From contig OX377204.1 of the NCBI GenBank assembly GCA_947396885.1, forward strand, positions 5,766,001 through 5,830,000: 64,000 nucleotides of DNA. Reading direction: 5' to 3'. Under the pieces are notes generated by a model. The model searched no databases, was not told the origin of the DNA, and saw nothing but the letters and a program-made list of their open reading frames with translations. Source of the stretch: Heligmosomoides polygyrus polygyrus. Taxonomy: Eukaryota > Nematoda > Chromadorea > Rhabditida > Heligmosomidae. Below are positions 54,598 to 64,000 of this stretch, piece after piece (within the stretch, counting starts at the first letter, position 1; every line of letters begins with the position of its first letter). Both the position numbers and the translations under genes were made by a program.

Positions 54598-54673
54598 ATG
54601 GCGTGCCGGTGCCGGGTGTCGAACCTGTGACCGTTTGTGCAAGAAACTACACTACTAACCACTAGGCTAACTC
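54598..54673 (-). promoter_or_regulatory. tRNA-like head (putative Pol III promoter) of the RTE
   Basis: The minus strand starts exactly at the target duplication with GAGTTAGCCTAGTGGTTAG, containing an A-box TAGCCTAGTGG, and 33 bases later has the B-box-like GGTTCGACACC followed by CGGCACCGG. The 5' acceptor strand is cut short and no cloverleaf closes. An internal promoter at the first base would let a full-length RNA carry its own promoter to a new site. Confidence 0.75.
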
Positions 54674-54699
54674 GGCATTATGTTAAGATGTTTATGATG

Positions 54700-55355
54700 T
54701 TTTATGTTACAAACCCGGACAAGAAAAAACAACAATTGAGTGAGGAAACACCTCGTCGTTAAGCTGAGAAATAAGGTCTCCTACAAGTGAATCACAGAAA
54801 AGGACTTTGTGAAGGATGAATGATGTGGCAATTTGGAGTGAGATCGCAGCCAGTCTATACCCTTCCGACTGAGAAGATGAATGTCAAATAGTCCAGCCAC
54901 GCGACACTTTTCGAACGGTACGACTAGAAGATGGTCTCCCAGACACATATTACTATTAACCAAAAGATCGCTCCTATGGCACTCAGCGTGACATACTTCC
55001 GATTGGTATTGGTGGCCGGTGATTGCGGTCGAAGAAAGCCTCAACCAAAGAACCAGATTGTGTTCCTAAGCGACACCAACGGTAGACCAAACAAACCGAC
55101 GACGAAGTACTTTCGACAGAGGTCAACCTTGGCCGCATCATTCATGTTTCTCAAGTTCCATCGGTCGGCCTTCAAGCTTAGGTAATTAAACATGTTTCCA
55201 ATTTCGAATAATTTCATGGCTACATATGAAATATGTATGCCAAACGATAGAGCTCGAGCTGCTGAGCTCAAATATATCCTTGGTTTTTCATATACTTGAC
55301 TTTAGGCGAGTTATATCCAGAAGGCGCAAAAATTCACTCCCAGTATCTATCTATC
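54700..55355. other. No supported feature
   Basis: ORFs on both strands (for example 54931-55185) lack motifs or splice sites that fit the vWA-like exons. Confidence 0.35.
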
Positions 55356-55359
55356 TAAG

Positions 55360-55650
55360 TAGCGTCGAATATATTCGAATATATTCGAATTTTGGGGCAC
55401 GTCGAATAGTCGAATAACGAATATATTCGAATTTTGGACCTTGTCGAATATTCGAATAACGAATATAATCGAATTTTGGGCCTCAGCGAATATTCGAATA
55501 ATGAATATTTTCGAATTTTTGGCCTCATCGAATATTCGAATAATGAATATATTCGAATTTTGGACCTCACCGAATATTTGAATAATGAATATTCGAATAT
55601 TCGAATTTCTTCGAATATTCATTCGAAATCATTCGATTCGGTCCGAAGTA
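55360..55650. repeat. TTCGAA-rich minisatellite, fourth locus
   Basis: Unit starts (CGAATA) at 55403, 55445, 55487, 55529 and 55571 are exactly 42 bp apart, each containing TTCGAATTTTGG(A/G)CCT. The terminus ATTCGATTCGGTCCGAAGTA is shared with 51290. Same orientation as that locus. Confidence 0.9.
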
Positions 55651-55654
55651 TAAT

Positions 55655-56210
55655 ATCTACACAATTGAGTGGACACTCGCGCGCCAAAAAAAAGCAGCCT
55701 GCCATCGTGGGCATTGGGCGCGAAAACGCTCTGGTCGTGAATGTTGAACGAAGGATTTCCAGTATAAAAAGACAAAGAGAAAACATACGACATATTCAGA
55801 TAACTTGGCTGTTTGAGATGACATATTGCGTGCAACCAGATTGTAAAAGTATTGGACAGACAACCTTATGATATGTTCATTATCACCTATTACTTTATAG
55901 AATTCTCGTAGGTCTCTATAAAGAAAAAAGCAGACCTAATCTGAGATTTAGCAAAAGGATTATGAAGTCTAAGTCTTCCTGTCCTAGATTTCGTCAGTGG
56001 TGCACAGGAAGCAAACGGACCTACTGAACTCTTTGTGTCATGATCGTAAACATCATTGTGAGATCTGCATTCCTACGTCTACGCTGAAGAATTTAAAGAC
56101 CGAGACTCCTGGATTTGCAAGACCATTTAGCGTGGCATTATAATTTATTGCAGAACATCTCATATGAAACTTCCATGTGAAATTATATCGCAGATAGCTC
56201 TATTGTTTCT
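55655..56210. other. No supported feature
   Basis: Intron-like sequence. Nothing was recognised. Confidence 0.35.
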
Positions 56211-56214
56211 TTAT

Positions 56215-56345
56215 TAACCGTTTTCATGCCGAATTGGGACACTTTTCAAACCAATTTGGATACATTTTTAGGCTAGCATAAGTCTTTTGAAACTCCTCCA
56301 AAAGCAACTTTTCCAATAGTCTTTAGGAAGGTTAAATTACAGACT
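56215..56345. repeat. Fragment of the CACTTTTCAAATC foldback family
   Basis: CCGTTTTCATG, TTGGGACACTTTTCAAACCA and TTTTAGGCTAGCATAAG match the left arm of the element at 63386. No mirrored arm was found. Confidence 0.45.
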
Positions 56346-56447
56346 TCCTAAAATGGATAGAATAATTTGCTGTTTTTTTTTTCGAAAAAGGCTTGTCATA
56401 ATTTTCTTTGAAATTTTTTTAGTTTGCCTGTTCCAAGATGTGTAATA

Positions 56448-57420
56448 TTAGGCTGCCCGAAAAGTCTTAGTTAACCGTAGTTTTCTAAATGCAAATTAGA
56501 ATTTAAGATTATATTAACTATGGAGCAATATAACGTTCTTCCATCTGTTCGGCAAATCGCTGATTTCTTTCATCCAGAAATCAGCGGATTGCGGCTTTTA
56601 GAAGTTGTCGATTGCCATTTTGAGGTCATTAGAGCTTTCAAACTTTTCCCCCTCAAATCGTGCTCCAGCGGTTCAAACAGATGGTAGTCCGATGGCGAAA
56701 GATGCGGCGAATACGGTGTATGGGCTACCGTATGTCAGCCAAGCTCGGCTATCTCCTCTCAGATTGCCGATGCAACGTGTGGGGCGCGTTGTCGCGCAAC
56801 AGGTGGACATTTGATCTTTTTCACATTTTCTCGCATTGGAGCGGCTAATTTCTAAAGCTGATTGACTTATATGGAAGTGGTGACCGTCCTGCCAGCAGTC
56901 AGCAATTCATGGTAGACTGGCTCTTTTGCATTCAACCGAACGCAAAGTAAATGTTAGCGTTGGTGTGGGTCAGGCTTCGGTTCGACTGTTGGTTCCGCGT
57001 CGCATGGGAGCCAAACGGCATGACGTGCTCTGTTATCATAGACTATCAAGCTCTCAGTCTCAGTTACTGGATCCTCCAGAAATTCCTTTGCGGTAGCGCG
57101 AGGAGTGACCGGCATATGTTGATTCGTACTTGGTTATGTGCCTCGGCCAGCCTATGAGGGATCCATCTTGTCAAGACTTTTCGACAGGCGAGGTCGTAGA
57201 TATGCAACTCGATGGTGGAGTGGGTGCAGGCGAGTGGTGTTGTCAGTACTCACGTATCTGCTTCTGGATTTGATAGCGAGCTGCAATCCATCATCATCGA
57301 TAGCAGAACGTCGTCCACTGCGTCTTCCTCATTCAATGGTCATATCTCCGGAATCAAATCAAGTGAACAAACGGTGCACTGTGGTGCGACTTATAGTTCC
57401 TTCGACGGACCAGAATTCTT
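56448..57420 (-). mobile_element. Mariner with one terminal repeat
   Basis: A terminal repeat TTAGGCTGCCCGAAAAGTCT starts at 56448 after TA. The minus strand holds, in order, RSGRRSAIDDDGLQLAIKS, WVPHRLAEAHN, EHVMPFGSHATRN (decayed), VHLLRDNAPHTLHR (second catalytic Asp kept) and traces of a PPYSPYL..PSDYH block. The opposite terminal repeat was not found. Frameshifts are frequent. Confidence 0.75.
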
Positions 57421-57429
57421 TCCCAGTAT

Positions 57430-57640
57430 CACCCAACGTGTATCGGGCTTCAGAAGACGCGCTACAGACATCGTGCCACGTGTTTCGGGATGCAGAAGAC
57501 GTGTCATAGACGTCGTGGCAACGTCGCTGCACGTGGGGCCGGGTTCAGCAAACGTGTCACAGTGTGCAACATGCGCTTACGGATTCAGAAAACGTGACGC
57601 AGGCGCCGTACAGATCCGTGAAAACGTGCCACAGATCGGA
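57430..57640. repeat. Degenerate tandem repeat with ACGTGTC.CAGA motifs
   Basis: CGGG(C/A)TTCAG(A/C)A.ACG(T/C)G(T/C).ACAG-like phrases recur four to five times at roughly 45-55 bp. Old and imperfect. Confidence 0.4.
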
Positions 57641-57649
57641 TTTTGAACA

Positions 57650-59190
57650 GCATCCGTGAGACTCTCAGAATACTTTTTAAAGGCTTCGTTCAACGAGTTG
57701 CGCGTACCTGACTCTCACTGCGTTTCTATACTCGTACTCGTTTCTACGTTTCTACCTCAATATACTAGGCATAGTTTTAACAAACAATACTAACATTGTT
57801 CAAGACATTAAAGTTCTTCTTCCATTCTCAACCTCCAACCACAACAATTTTTTACATCCTCATCAGAAACGTTCAACTGCAGATTAGAAAACTTTCTAAA
57901 ACGTAAAGGGCATTTAACTACAAAGCATTTTTCTTTTATAAGAGCAGACAATATTTTGTTTGAATATATAGTAACCTTTGCAATGAATGAAACACTAAAT
58001 CGATTTGTGAAACGAGCGCCCTACACATCTGCAAGTTTTCGAAAAGATCACTTTTGCGAATATTCAAAAAGCCAATTTTTGCTGTAAACATTTGTGCAAT
58101 CTCTTTTTGTACCACTTTTGGCTCAACAAATGCTCAAATGTTCTGTTCTGTTCTTTTCATTTTTTTCATTTTATTCCGGAACAAGGGTAAATAGAGTGTT
58201 GGCGGGTGGGTGGGTGGGGGAAGGTTTGGCTGCCGCTAGGCCGCTGAACGTCTGGTCAATTAAAAAATCGGCCTGAACATTCAGGGGTTTTTTGGTGCGA
58301 TCAGCGCAAATAGGGTTGGAGGGGATCACCCCCTACTCAGTGCACTTGGTTGCACGCCTTGGAAAGAAGGCACGTGTGTGTCCAGTGACATCAGAAATGG
58401 TTTACCTCAGTTCACCACAGTGGTAGAACACACCATTGCTGCAAAAACTTCGGTTGCAAAAAGCCCATAGCGCTGTCCTACAATGTGACCGGGCCCGAGT
58501 CGATGCACGCCGATGGCCGGCCACAGCCTGGGGACACGCCCATGCCACGCCTCCGCCGGAGTTCCCACGTTTGTCCGGCCAACCCAAAAGAATGCGGACC
58601 GGACGGCGATCGTCCTCAAAGTTTGGAGAGACATCACCGCACATGCTCTTTTCAGGGCCGCGACGTCGCGTTCGAGCAATGTCCTGGTTCCCCCATCAGG
58701 ATGCAACGCGCTAAAGAGTTTTGCCGCGTTAGAGTCGTGCAAAAGTGTGCGAAGGCCTTAAAGAATTGAAAGTTTCGAAAAGTTTGAGCAAAGCAAATGT
58801 TCAAAACAACGAAGAACAGCAATATTCGGTTTGAGGGCTTTAAGCAATAGTTTTCCACACTGTGGAACTGATCTAGATCAGGATCAAGCTTGTTTTAACT
58901 GCGCTGCTCTGCTACCTCTTACGCCCTGTAGCGCCTTGGAATCTGCAGTTTGCACTGTTTAGCCAAAAATGCGAAATAGGAGCCATTATATTTGTTGTTG
59001 TAGGTGTGTCTGTTGAACAGTAGTTTTTAAATGCTCATCCATTTAACACCGTTCATTCTCTCAAACCTGGCATCTTTTGCTTTCCTCAACACAAGATTTG
59101 TATTGCCTAGATAATCTTGAATCACTACAGCTATGCAAGGATATGGTGATAAATATATGACACAATGGCTTCTTAACCTTAACAAATATT
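57650..59190. other. Intron sequence with a GC-rich island
   Basis: 58440-58740 is GC-rich and open on both strands (overlapping ORFs of 80-110 residues), with no motif I recognise and no terminal repeats found. It could be an eroded transposon. The rest is unassigned. Confidence 0.3.
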
Positions 59191-59196
59191 TTGCAG

Positions 59197-59283
59197 AGTC
59201 AACCGTTCGAGAGGAAAATAATTGTACTTCTAACGACAGCCCGTTCAAACGATATGGAGGAGGCAAGGCAAGAAGCAAAAAAT
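59197..59283 (+). CDS. Exon: vWA-like domain, central strand
   Basis: Acceptor AAATATTTTGCAG, then phase-0 frame SQPFERKIIVLLTTARSN and DMEEARQEAKN, then a GTAGGT donor. KIIVLLTTARSND corresponds to the KVIIVLTDG.S.D strand-loop of von Willebrand A domains, with Thr-Ala in place of Asp-Gly at the metal site. The frame reads through the donor as VGVLIIAQI before a second donor (GTAGCT at 59311). That also fits the next vWA strand, so the exon may end at 59310 instead. Further exons are not found in the window. Confidence 0.65.
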
Positions 59284-59319
59284 GTAGGTGTTTTAATAAT
59301 CGCCCAGATTGTAGCTTTA

Positions 59320-60105
59320 GACGTTTAGAAATTTTTTTAGATTTCTTAATTTTTTTCTCACGCTTTAAAATGTTCAACCAATATATTTACAACATTATTT
59401 ACAAAACAAAAGCTTTAAATCGAATTTAAAATTTTGGTATTCAAAGGGCAAGTAGTATTTTAATATTCAGTGGATATAGTGAGATTGTTATTCGAAGTTT
59501 TTTTTTACATGAGTGAAGGTAAAAATACAGCTCTGTCATCGTGACTCACTTTTGTGTTGTATAAATTTACAAGCAGTTATTGACGTAGTTAAGACATCTA
59601 TGATTTTCTACATAGCTTACTTAGAACCTACCTTAGTTCCTCGTTCCGCGCTGTTTAGCGCATAAGGTGGCGACAAATCCTTTCCACTGCTGTCTATCGT
59701 GAACTATTTCTTCGTGCTTCTGAACAGAAATATTCACAAGTTTCAATTCATTCATGAATGCGACGCCACATGTTTCTTGGGCGGCATCTGTCTCGCTTTC
59801 CCGGCGATATCTACTGCATGACTGATGCAGTCGGAACAGCGATCGGAGTTGCATAACAGTTTCGTAAAGGTTGCTCGAGCGGCAGCGGTGTAACACGTCT
59901 CAATTCGTCAAGCGATTCGTGTAAAGTCTCTTTGTTATTTGTCTCACACATTCGTAGTGGAGCGCATTGATTTGTCTGATGATGATAATTTTTTCTATAT
60001 TTTGCTAGCGTACGTTATAATGGGGACGATCGAAGAATACAAACGCAGCTTCACGTTACTTGAAACATAACACAATGCTTACAGTGGGCTAAGCATCCCG
60101 AATAC
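59320..60105. other. No supported feature
   Basis: A minus ORF at 59633-59896 reads MQLRSLFRLHQSCSRYRRES, similar in flavour to retrotransposon tails but not assignable. Confidence 0.3.
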
Positions 60106-60109
60106 TGTT

Positions 60110-60530
60110 GTCGCGTTTGCAATCTAGGAGCAGACGATAGCCTCGGCATCTAACAAGGGAAGGGCCTGAAGCGTATGTCTGAACGGAAGGAGCGAGTCAT
60201 ATAAGGAGAATCTCCACCCCTCAATTAGCATGAAAATGTGTTTATTTTTTGCCAAGTCGCTAAATCCAAGAAGTAGGGGGTCACAATGGGATACTGCCCA
60301 TCACGAGTTTGTGCTCTTGTACGCTCGCGATGCCTCTGCAGGCAGTGGCTCGGAGTGCAGGTGGGTAGAGGGTTGACTCATGCGAGGGGGATCAAGGGTT
60401 TGGTTCCTGTGCGCTGCTTCATTTTTGCCTTTCAACTGGTTGGTTGAGATTTGGGGGATTCTGACGTCCATACCATTTTCAGACGTTTTCTGCGCATTTT
60501 TCCAGCTGTACGCTGTGGTATTCAACATGG
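60110..60530. repeat. SINE-like repeat, second long copy
   Basis: It matches 31985-32410 from CTGAAGCGTATGTCTGAACG through CTCCACCCCTCAATTAG to CAGACGTTTTCTGCGCATTT. A tRNA-like zone reads GGCAGTGGCTCGGAGTG and then AAGGGTTTGGTTCC (about 60340-60402). Confidence 0.6.
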
Positions 60531-60539
60531 TGATGTATA

Positions 60540-61415
60540 AATGTGCAACACCAGTGATGAACAGGTAGAAAGTGCATGAAGCGGAAAAACCATCCTGCTC
60601 GGATTTTCAAAAGAGACCGGGATGTGACGTCGGAGGTGGTTCAAATGAGAAACGAAGTGATCCCGCAAATTAAGCTAAACGGCATCGATACACTGATGCC
60701 GTATAGAATTTTAAAGTTACGTGAAAAATACGTAACATGCGAGTTTATTGATTACACGATTTAAATGTGAGCAGGAGCTGCATTTTACAAGACGCATTTT
60801 GTGGACGAATGAAGAGGTTAATTGACATAAATGCAGCTACTGGACGACGGAAAACGTTAAAAGATGCACAGCACCGGTTAATGTGACCAATTAGCAACAA
60901 GACTGTAACAAGCATTCAGCCCGTGCACAATCAATCGAGTCTGGAATGCGAGGTTTCAGACAGGAGCTTCGCGCAATCTTGATTAGGTGCACGCCGCAGT
61001 AATCAGGTCACTCTGCGCTCTCATGGCAATCTCAAATATTACCAAATGCTTTACTAGCAGCAATGTTACGACCTTTCACATAATACCTTCATTTTTTAGA
61101 ATACCCTCCATTTTTTGCAAAATGTGTAGTTGAGTTTTAAACTCTAAAATGAGCGCAAATCAATCGAAATTACTCCTTTGTAAAAAATGTAACGTGTATT
61201 CAAGCGAAACACAATCAATCGAGTGTAAAATAATGGAAATTTTCAGACGAGTGCGTGGCTCATTGCATGCTACTTATATGCCAGAAGATTTCTATTTTCT
61301 TAAGCTTTTATATGAGCCTTTAACTTTTTTAGTACCTTTACCATGAACAAAGTTATCACCTTTCAAACAGTGTATACATTTTTTGAGACACCCTGTAGTC
61401 TGTTGTAAAGCAGTG
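60540..61415. other. No supported feature
   Basis: Short + ORFs (60576-60764 and 61149-61346) have no motif. Nothing repetitive is evident. Confidence 0.35.
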
Positions 61416-61418
61416 AAA

Positions 61419-61870
61419 TCATCTTAAGAGTCTGCGAATAATCTTCCTGTCCTCATTAAATGCGCTGAACTTAGTCCCCTCAAAGCTAAGGATGTTGGCG
61501 AGGCGATATGTAGAGATACGGAAGAAAATAGGTGATAAAACTCCGCTTGTTATAGTTCGAGATTTGGAGAGATGTTCGTTGATGCGAACCGAGAACCTTC
61601 GGTTTCTTAGAAAGAGAGCAACCCAGGCAACTATACGAGGGTGGACACCAACAATCCTAAGCTTCTCTATCAACTTTTGGTGCTGGACTCCATCAAACGC
61701 CTTGGTAAAATCAAAATAAATGACGTCCACACTTTTTTCCTCTATCGAGGGAAGCTTCCACTTAGATTTTGAAGCATTGCCGTGATTGTGGAATTTTTGG
61801 AAACACGTTGGTTCGGCGAAATAATCGAACAAGCTTCAAGGTGGGATACGCTTCTTGAGATTTTTTTTGA
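61419..61870 (-). mobile_element. CR1-like reverse-transcriptase fragment
   Basis: The minus strand reads VDVIYFDFTKAFDGVQHQKL (motif A, F-x-D-F-x-K-A-F-D), VGVHPRIVAWVALFLRNR, SGVLSPIFFRIS (motif B with the PQG lost) and TKFSAFNEDRK where FADD should be. It is the same family as 4420-5170. Truncated at both ends. Confidence 0.75.
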
Positions 61871-61874
61871 AAAA

Positions 61875-62155
61875 GCGAGTAAACAAGGAGGTAATACTAA
61901 AAGGATTTGAAATTTGAAGTGGTGGTGAGGGGAGGAGCCTTTTCGGAACAAGCGTTACGAAGGAATGCCTCCACCTTGTGGGTACCACGCCGTAATGGAG
62001 CTCAATTTAAATGTATAAGTTAAGCTCCTTGCTCAATGTGTGTTGTTAATATAAATTTGATATTTATTGTTTACTAAATGGGCGCCCATGTCTACAATTA
62101 TTAAAAAGAAAAGCTCAAACACAATCACATAGAGCAACAAAACAACACAAAATAG
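61875..62155. other. Unassigned
   Basis: Between the two CR1-like pieces. No clear frame or boundary. Confidence 0.3.
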
Positions 62156-62159
62156 GATA

Positions 62160-62915
62160 ATAAATAAATTCTCGTGTTCCGTTAGGAAAGGAGAAGAAAG
62201 AACCAAGCATAGCGGAAGTCAGCAGACTCTAGTGGGAGAGTTTTCCTAACGAATTTCTTAAAAGCGGAAACTGAAATAGGTAGTTGGTTGTTCTTGCTCA
62301 GGCGCACTTGCTCGGAGCCCACTCGGATTACGAAAAAGTGCTTCCTAATGGAGGAACGCGCCATTAAATAAGAAAGCTTGCTTCGACTCCTCTAGTGTTT
62401 GAGCGCTGCAGCTTGTCATGTTTCATGTTCGCTACTTTACTAACAATTTTATGCACCAATACAATGTCTTTCCTGTTCTCTATGCTTCGCTGCACATTTT
62501 AGCATCATCTGCGAAGACCATGCACTTGACGCCAGTTTTCGTTATTTGCTCAGGGAGCTCATACGAGTAGATGTTGAACAGAATGGGTGGGAGTACAGAG
62601 CCTTGCGCAACACCACTAGGCGCTTTTCGAACTGAAGAGTAAGCGTCATTCACTTGGCTCGGAAAGTAGGTCGCAGTGGAAATTATTAGCCCAACCCACT
62701 ACTATCGGTTGAATTCATGCTTCTACCATTTTATTTCTGAGTAACCAATGTGCTACGTTATCCAATGCTTTTGTGAATTCGAAGCAAACGTCATCAACTG
62801 GTGCCTTGTTATCAAGTGACGAAGTACAATCGTCGAGTAATTCTAGCATATGAGTTTCAGTCGACTTTCCTTTAACAAAGCCGTGTTGATGAGGATATAG
62901 GGCTGAGTTAGAGTC
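62160..62915 (-). mobile_element. CR1-like fragment, RT core plus C-terminus
   Basis: The minus strand reads PHQHGFVKGKSTETHMLELL, VCFEFTKALDNVAHWL (motif A), SGVAQGSVLPPILFNIYSYE (motif B) and KCMVFADDAKM (motif C). It then jumps to RVGSEQVRLSKNNQLPIS + VSAFKKFVRKTL, the C-terminus seen at 6250-6350. The middle is deleted. In-frame stops occur. Its 5' part lies at higher coordinates, so it is a separate insertion from 61419-61870. Confidence 0.75.
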
Positions 62916-62919
62916 CAGT

Positions 62920-63100
62920 GGCCGTATTCATGAACGTTCCCGGGAACGTTCAAGGCTTCCCACGGGAAGCGGTCGGGTCGGGAAGCAAAAGTTCCTATTC
63001 ATGAACCTCCCGGGAACCAACGGTAAGCTCCCGCGCCGACAGCGGGAGGCTCCCGGCCTACCCGCCCTCAACCGGTCGGGAACGCCGGGAAGCCGTCAAT
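62920..63100. repeat. MITE end with GGCCGTATTCATGAAC and inverted GC blocks
   Basis: GGCCGTATTCATGAACGTTC, then GGAAGCAAAAGTTCCTATTC and ATGAACCTCCCGGGAACC. CCCGGGAACGTTC and GGTCGGGAACG pair internally. It is related to the ends at 31447-31555. No clean right boundary. Confidence 0.4.
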
Positions 63101-63104
63101 GAAG

Positions 63105-63380
63105 TGCTGTGTGCAATTGCACAGAATAGGATTTCGATGGCGGTTTTGGCATCGAAAATCGTCGTAACGGGGAATCATCTTCGCCATCTATCGTATAACG
63201 TGTTCCTGGGCCATCTTGCCAAGGGGGAGGGGGATGTAGGGGGAGGGGGGTGCCTACTCTCTTGCTGTCGAGTGTGTCTACCGTGGTTTTGTAATTTATT
63301 GATGTATATTGTTTATCCTAGTCGGAGGGGATACTACACTCTGATGGTTTTACAGTGACGCCAAAATTAAATGTAGGGCA
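63105..63380. other. No supported feature
   Basis: G-rich AGGGGGAGGGGGATGTAGGG near 63220-63250. Otherwise nothing. Confidence 0.35.
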
Positions 63381-63385
63381 TGTGC

Positions 63386-64000
63386 CATTTTCACATTGAA
63401 TCGGACACTTTTCAAATCAAATGGTGTATCTTTCGAACCAAATTAGACACTTTTTAAATCAAATTGAACACTATTCTAAGCTAGGCTAAGACGCTTGAGA
63501 TCAAAGCGAACTATTCCGAATTGAAATGGACTTTTTCCACAAAAGAACTAGGGACTCTCCAAAAAGGTTAGAATGATTTTTTTGTTCAAGGAGAATTTTT
63601 GTACAACTTACTTTGAACTTTTGGTTAATTTAGCCAATAAGTGAACACGTTGTTTGAAAGTGCTTAAAAATTCTATTTCTTAAGCAAATAATGGGTTAAG
63701 AGCAACAGCAGGAAGGCGGCCATTCTCTAGTGCCAGAAGAGAGATTGCGCCATGCTCTCCTCCAAGACGTCGCAATTTTTGTTCGACTGATAGCAGAATT
63801 TCGGAATGTATGGAGTTTGACACCTGTTAACGATATAACAAAAACGACTGTAAAGAACACCCATACCGCAATTTGATGGTTCATGTAAATGGTACTTGTA
63901 GTATCAATCAAATAAAAGGTGTTGCGAATCTTTTGAGTGCATGGCGCAATCTGATCTTTTAGTGCGCTATGTACTTGCTTCTTTGCTGTGCCTTAAAAGA
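63386..64000. repeat. Foldback element, second long copy, cut by window end
   Basis: It begins CCATTTTCACATTGAATCGG, then ACACTTTTCAAATCAAATGG. Inside it has GATTGCGCCATGCTCTCCTC and GCATGGCGCAATCTGATC, the mirrored core of the 32487-33352 family. The right arm is outside the window. Confidence 0.7.

Larger units (their letters stand above)
51639..54673 (-). mobile_element. Full-length RTE-type retrotransposon with tRNA-like 5' head
   Basis: An 18-bp target duplication with one mismatch, GGCATTATGTTAATATGT (51621-51638) and GGCATTATGTTAAGATGT (54674-54691), brackets 3035 bp. On the minus strand the element starts with a tRNA-like module and has an APE endonuclease, a reverse transcriptase and a GAA-repeat 3' tail. 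It belongs to a different RTE lineage from the 27.4-kb copy, as the RT wording differs throughout. It lies between two loci of the TTCGAA minisatellite. Confidence 0.94.

Noticed and set aside
51664..54673. Active retrotransposon
   Set aside because: The catalytic residues survive, but at least four frameshifts break the single RTE frame.

Overview
This is eukaryotic DNA, most likely from a parasitic nematode of the hookworm/strongylid type. The exons are short, with TTTCAG/TTTTAG acceptors and GTAAG/GTAGG donors, and the introns are very long and packed with transposons. Many transposons (RTE-type and CR1-like retrotransposons, many mariners, piggyBac, hAT, Harbinger-like MITEs) resemble families I recall from hookworm genomes. 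The species assignment is from memory and is not proven here. There are no bacterial operons, CRISPR arrays or rRNA genes.

Host genes. Nearly all the host coding sequence I can support lies on the + strand as small exons. Seven exons (9042-9180, 16633-16842, 19101-19181, 20359-20541, 22907-23076, 24992-25066 and one starting at 25300) join with matching phases into one reading frame. The frame reads like a secreted cysteine-containing protein with a C-type-lectin-like domain. A second phase-compatible set (36036-36303, 50046-50194, 50261-50366 and one starting at 59197) encodes most of a von Willebrand factor A-like fold without a recognisable MIDAS motif. The two sets could be one gene about 50 kb long or two genes. 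An exon at 1725-1776 encodes a signal peptide but does not join directly to the next exon. Weaker minus-strand exon candidates are at 6786-6949 and 30626-30834.

Transposon layout. 0-10.5 kb: at least five mariner remnants, one carrying a nested 1-kb palindromic MITE (2178-3224), plus two CR1-like fragments. 11-17 kb: TTCGAA-rich 41-bp minisatellites and a deleted piggyBac with TTAA target duplications (13090-14886). 17.6-17.95 kb: a perfect foldback with a tRNA-like unit in each arm. 27.4-30.4 kb: a full-length RTE-type element flanked by a 12-bp target duplication, whose 5' end is an HDV-like ribozyme. 36.9-42.6 kb: a tRNA-like foldback, then a second foldback with a hAT element inside it (8-bp duplication) and an RTE fragment inside the hAT. 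43.9-46.6 kb: GC-rich Harbinger-like MITEs and another RTE fragment. 51.6-54.7 kb: a second full-length RTE-type element with an 18-bp duplication and a tRNA-like 5' head. 56-64 kb: another mariner, SINE-like repeats, minus-strand CR1-like pieces and a foldback cut by the window end.

No transposon here looks able to encode its own movement: every transposase or reverse-transcriptase frame is shifted, truncated or lacks a catalytic block. The recurring theme is RNA-polymerase-III-like tRNA modules attached to palindromes and to a retrotransposon 5' end, together with the ribozyme-capped RTE.
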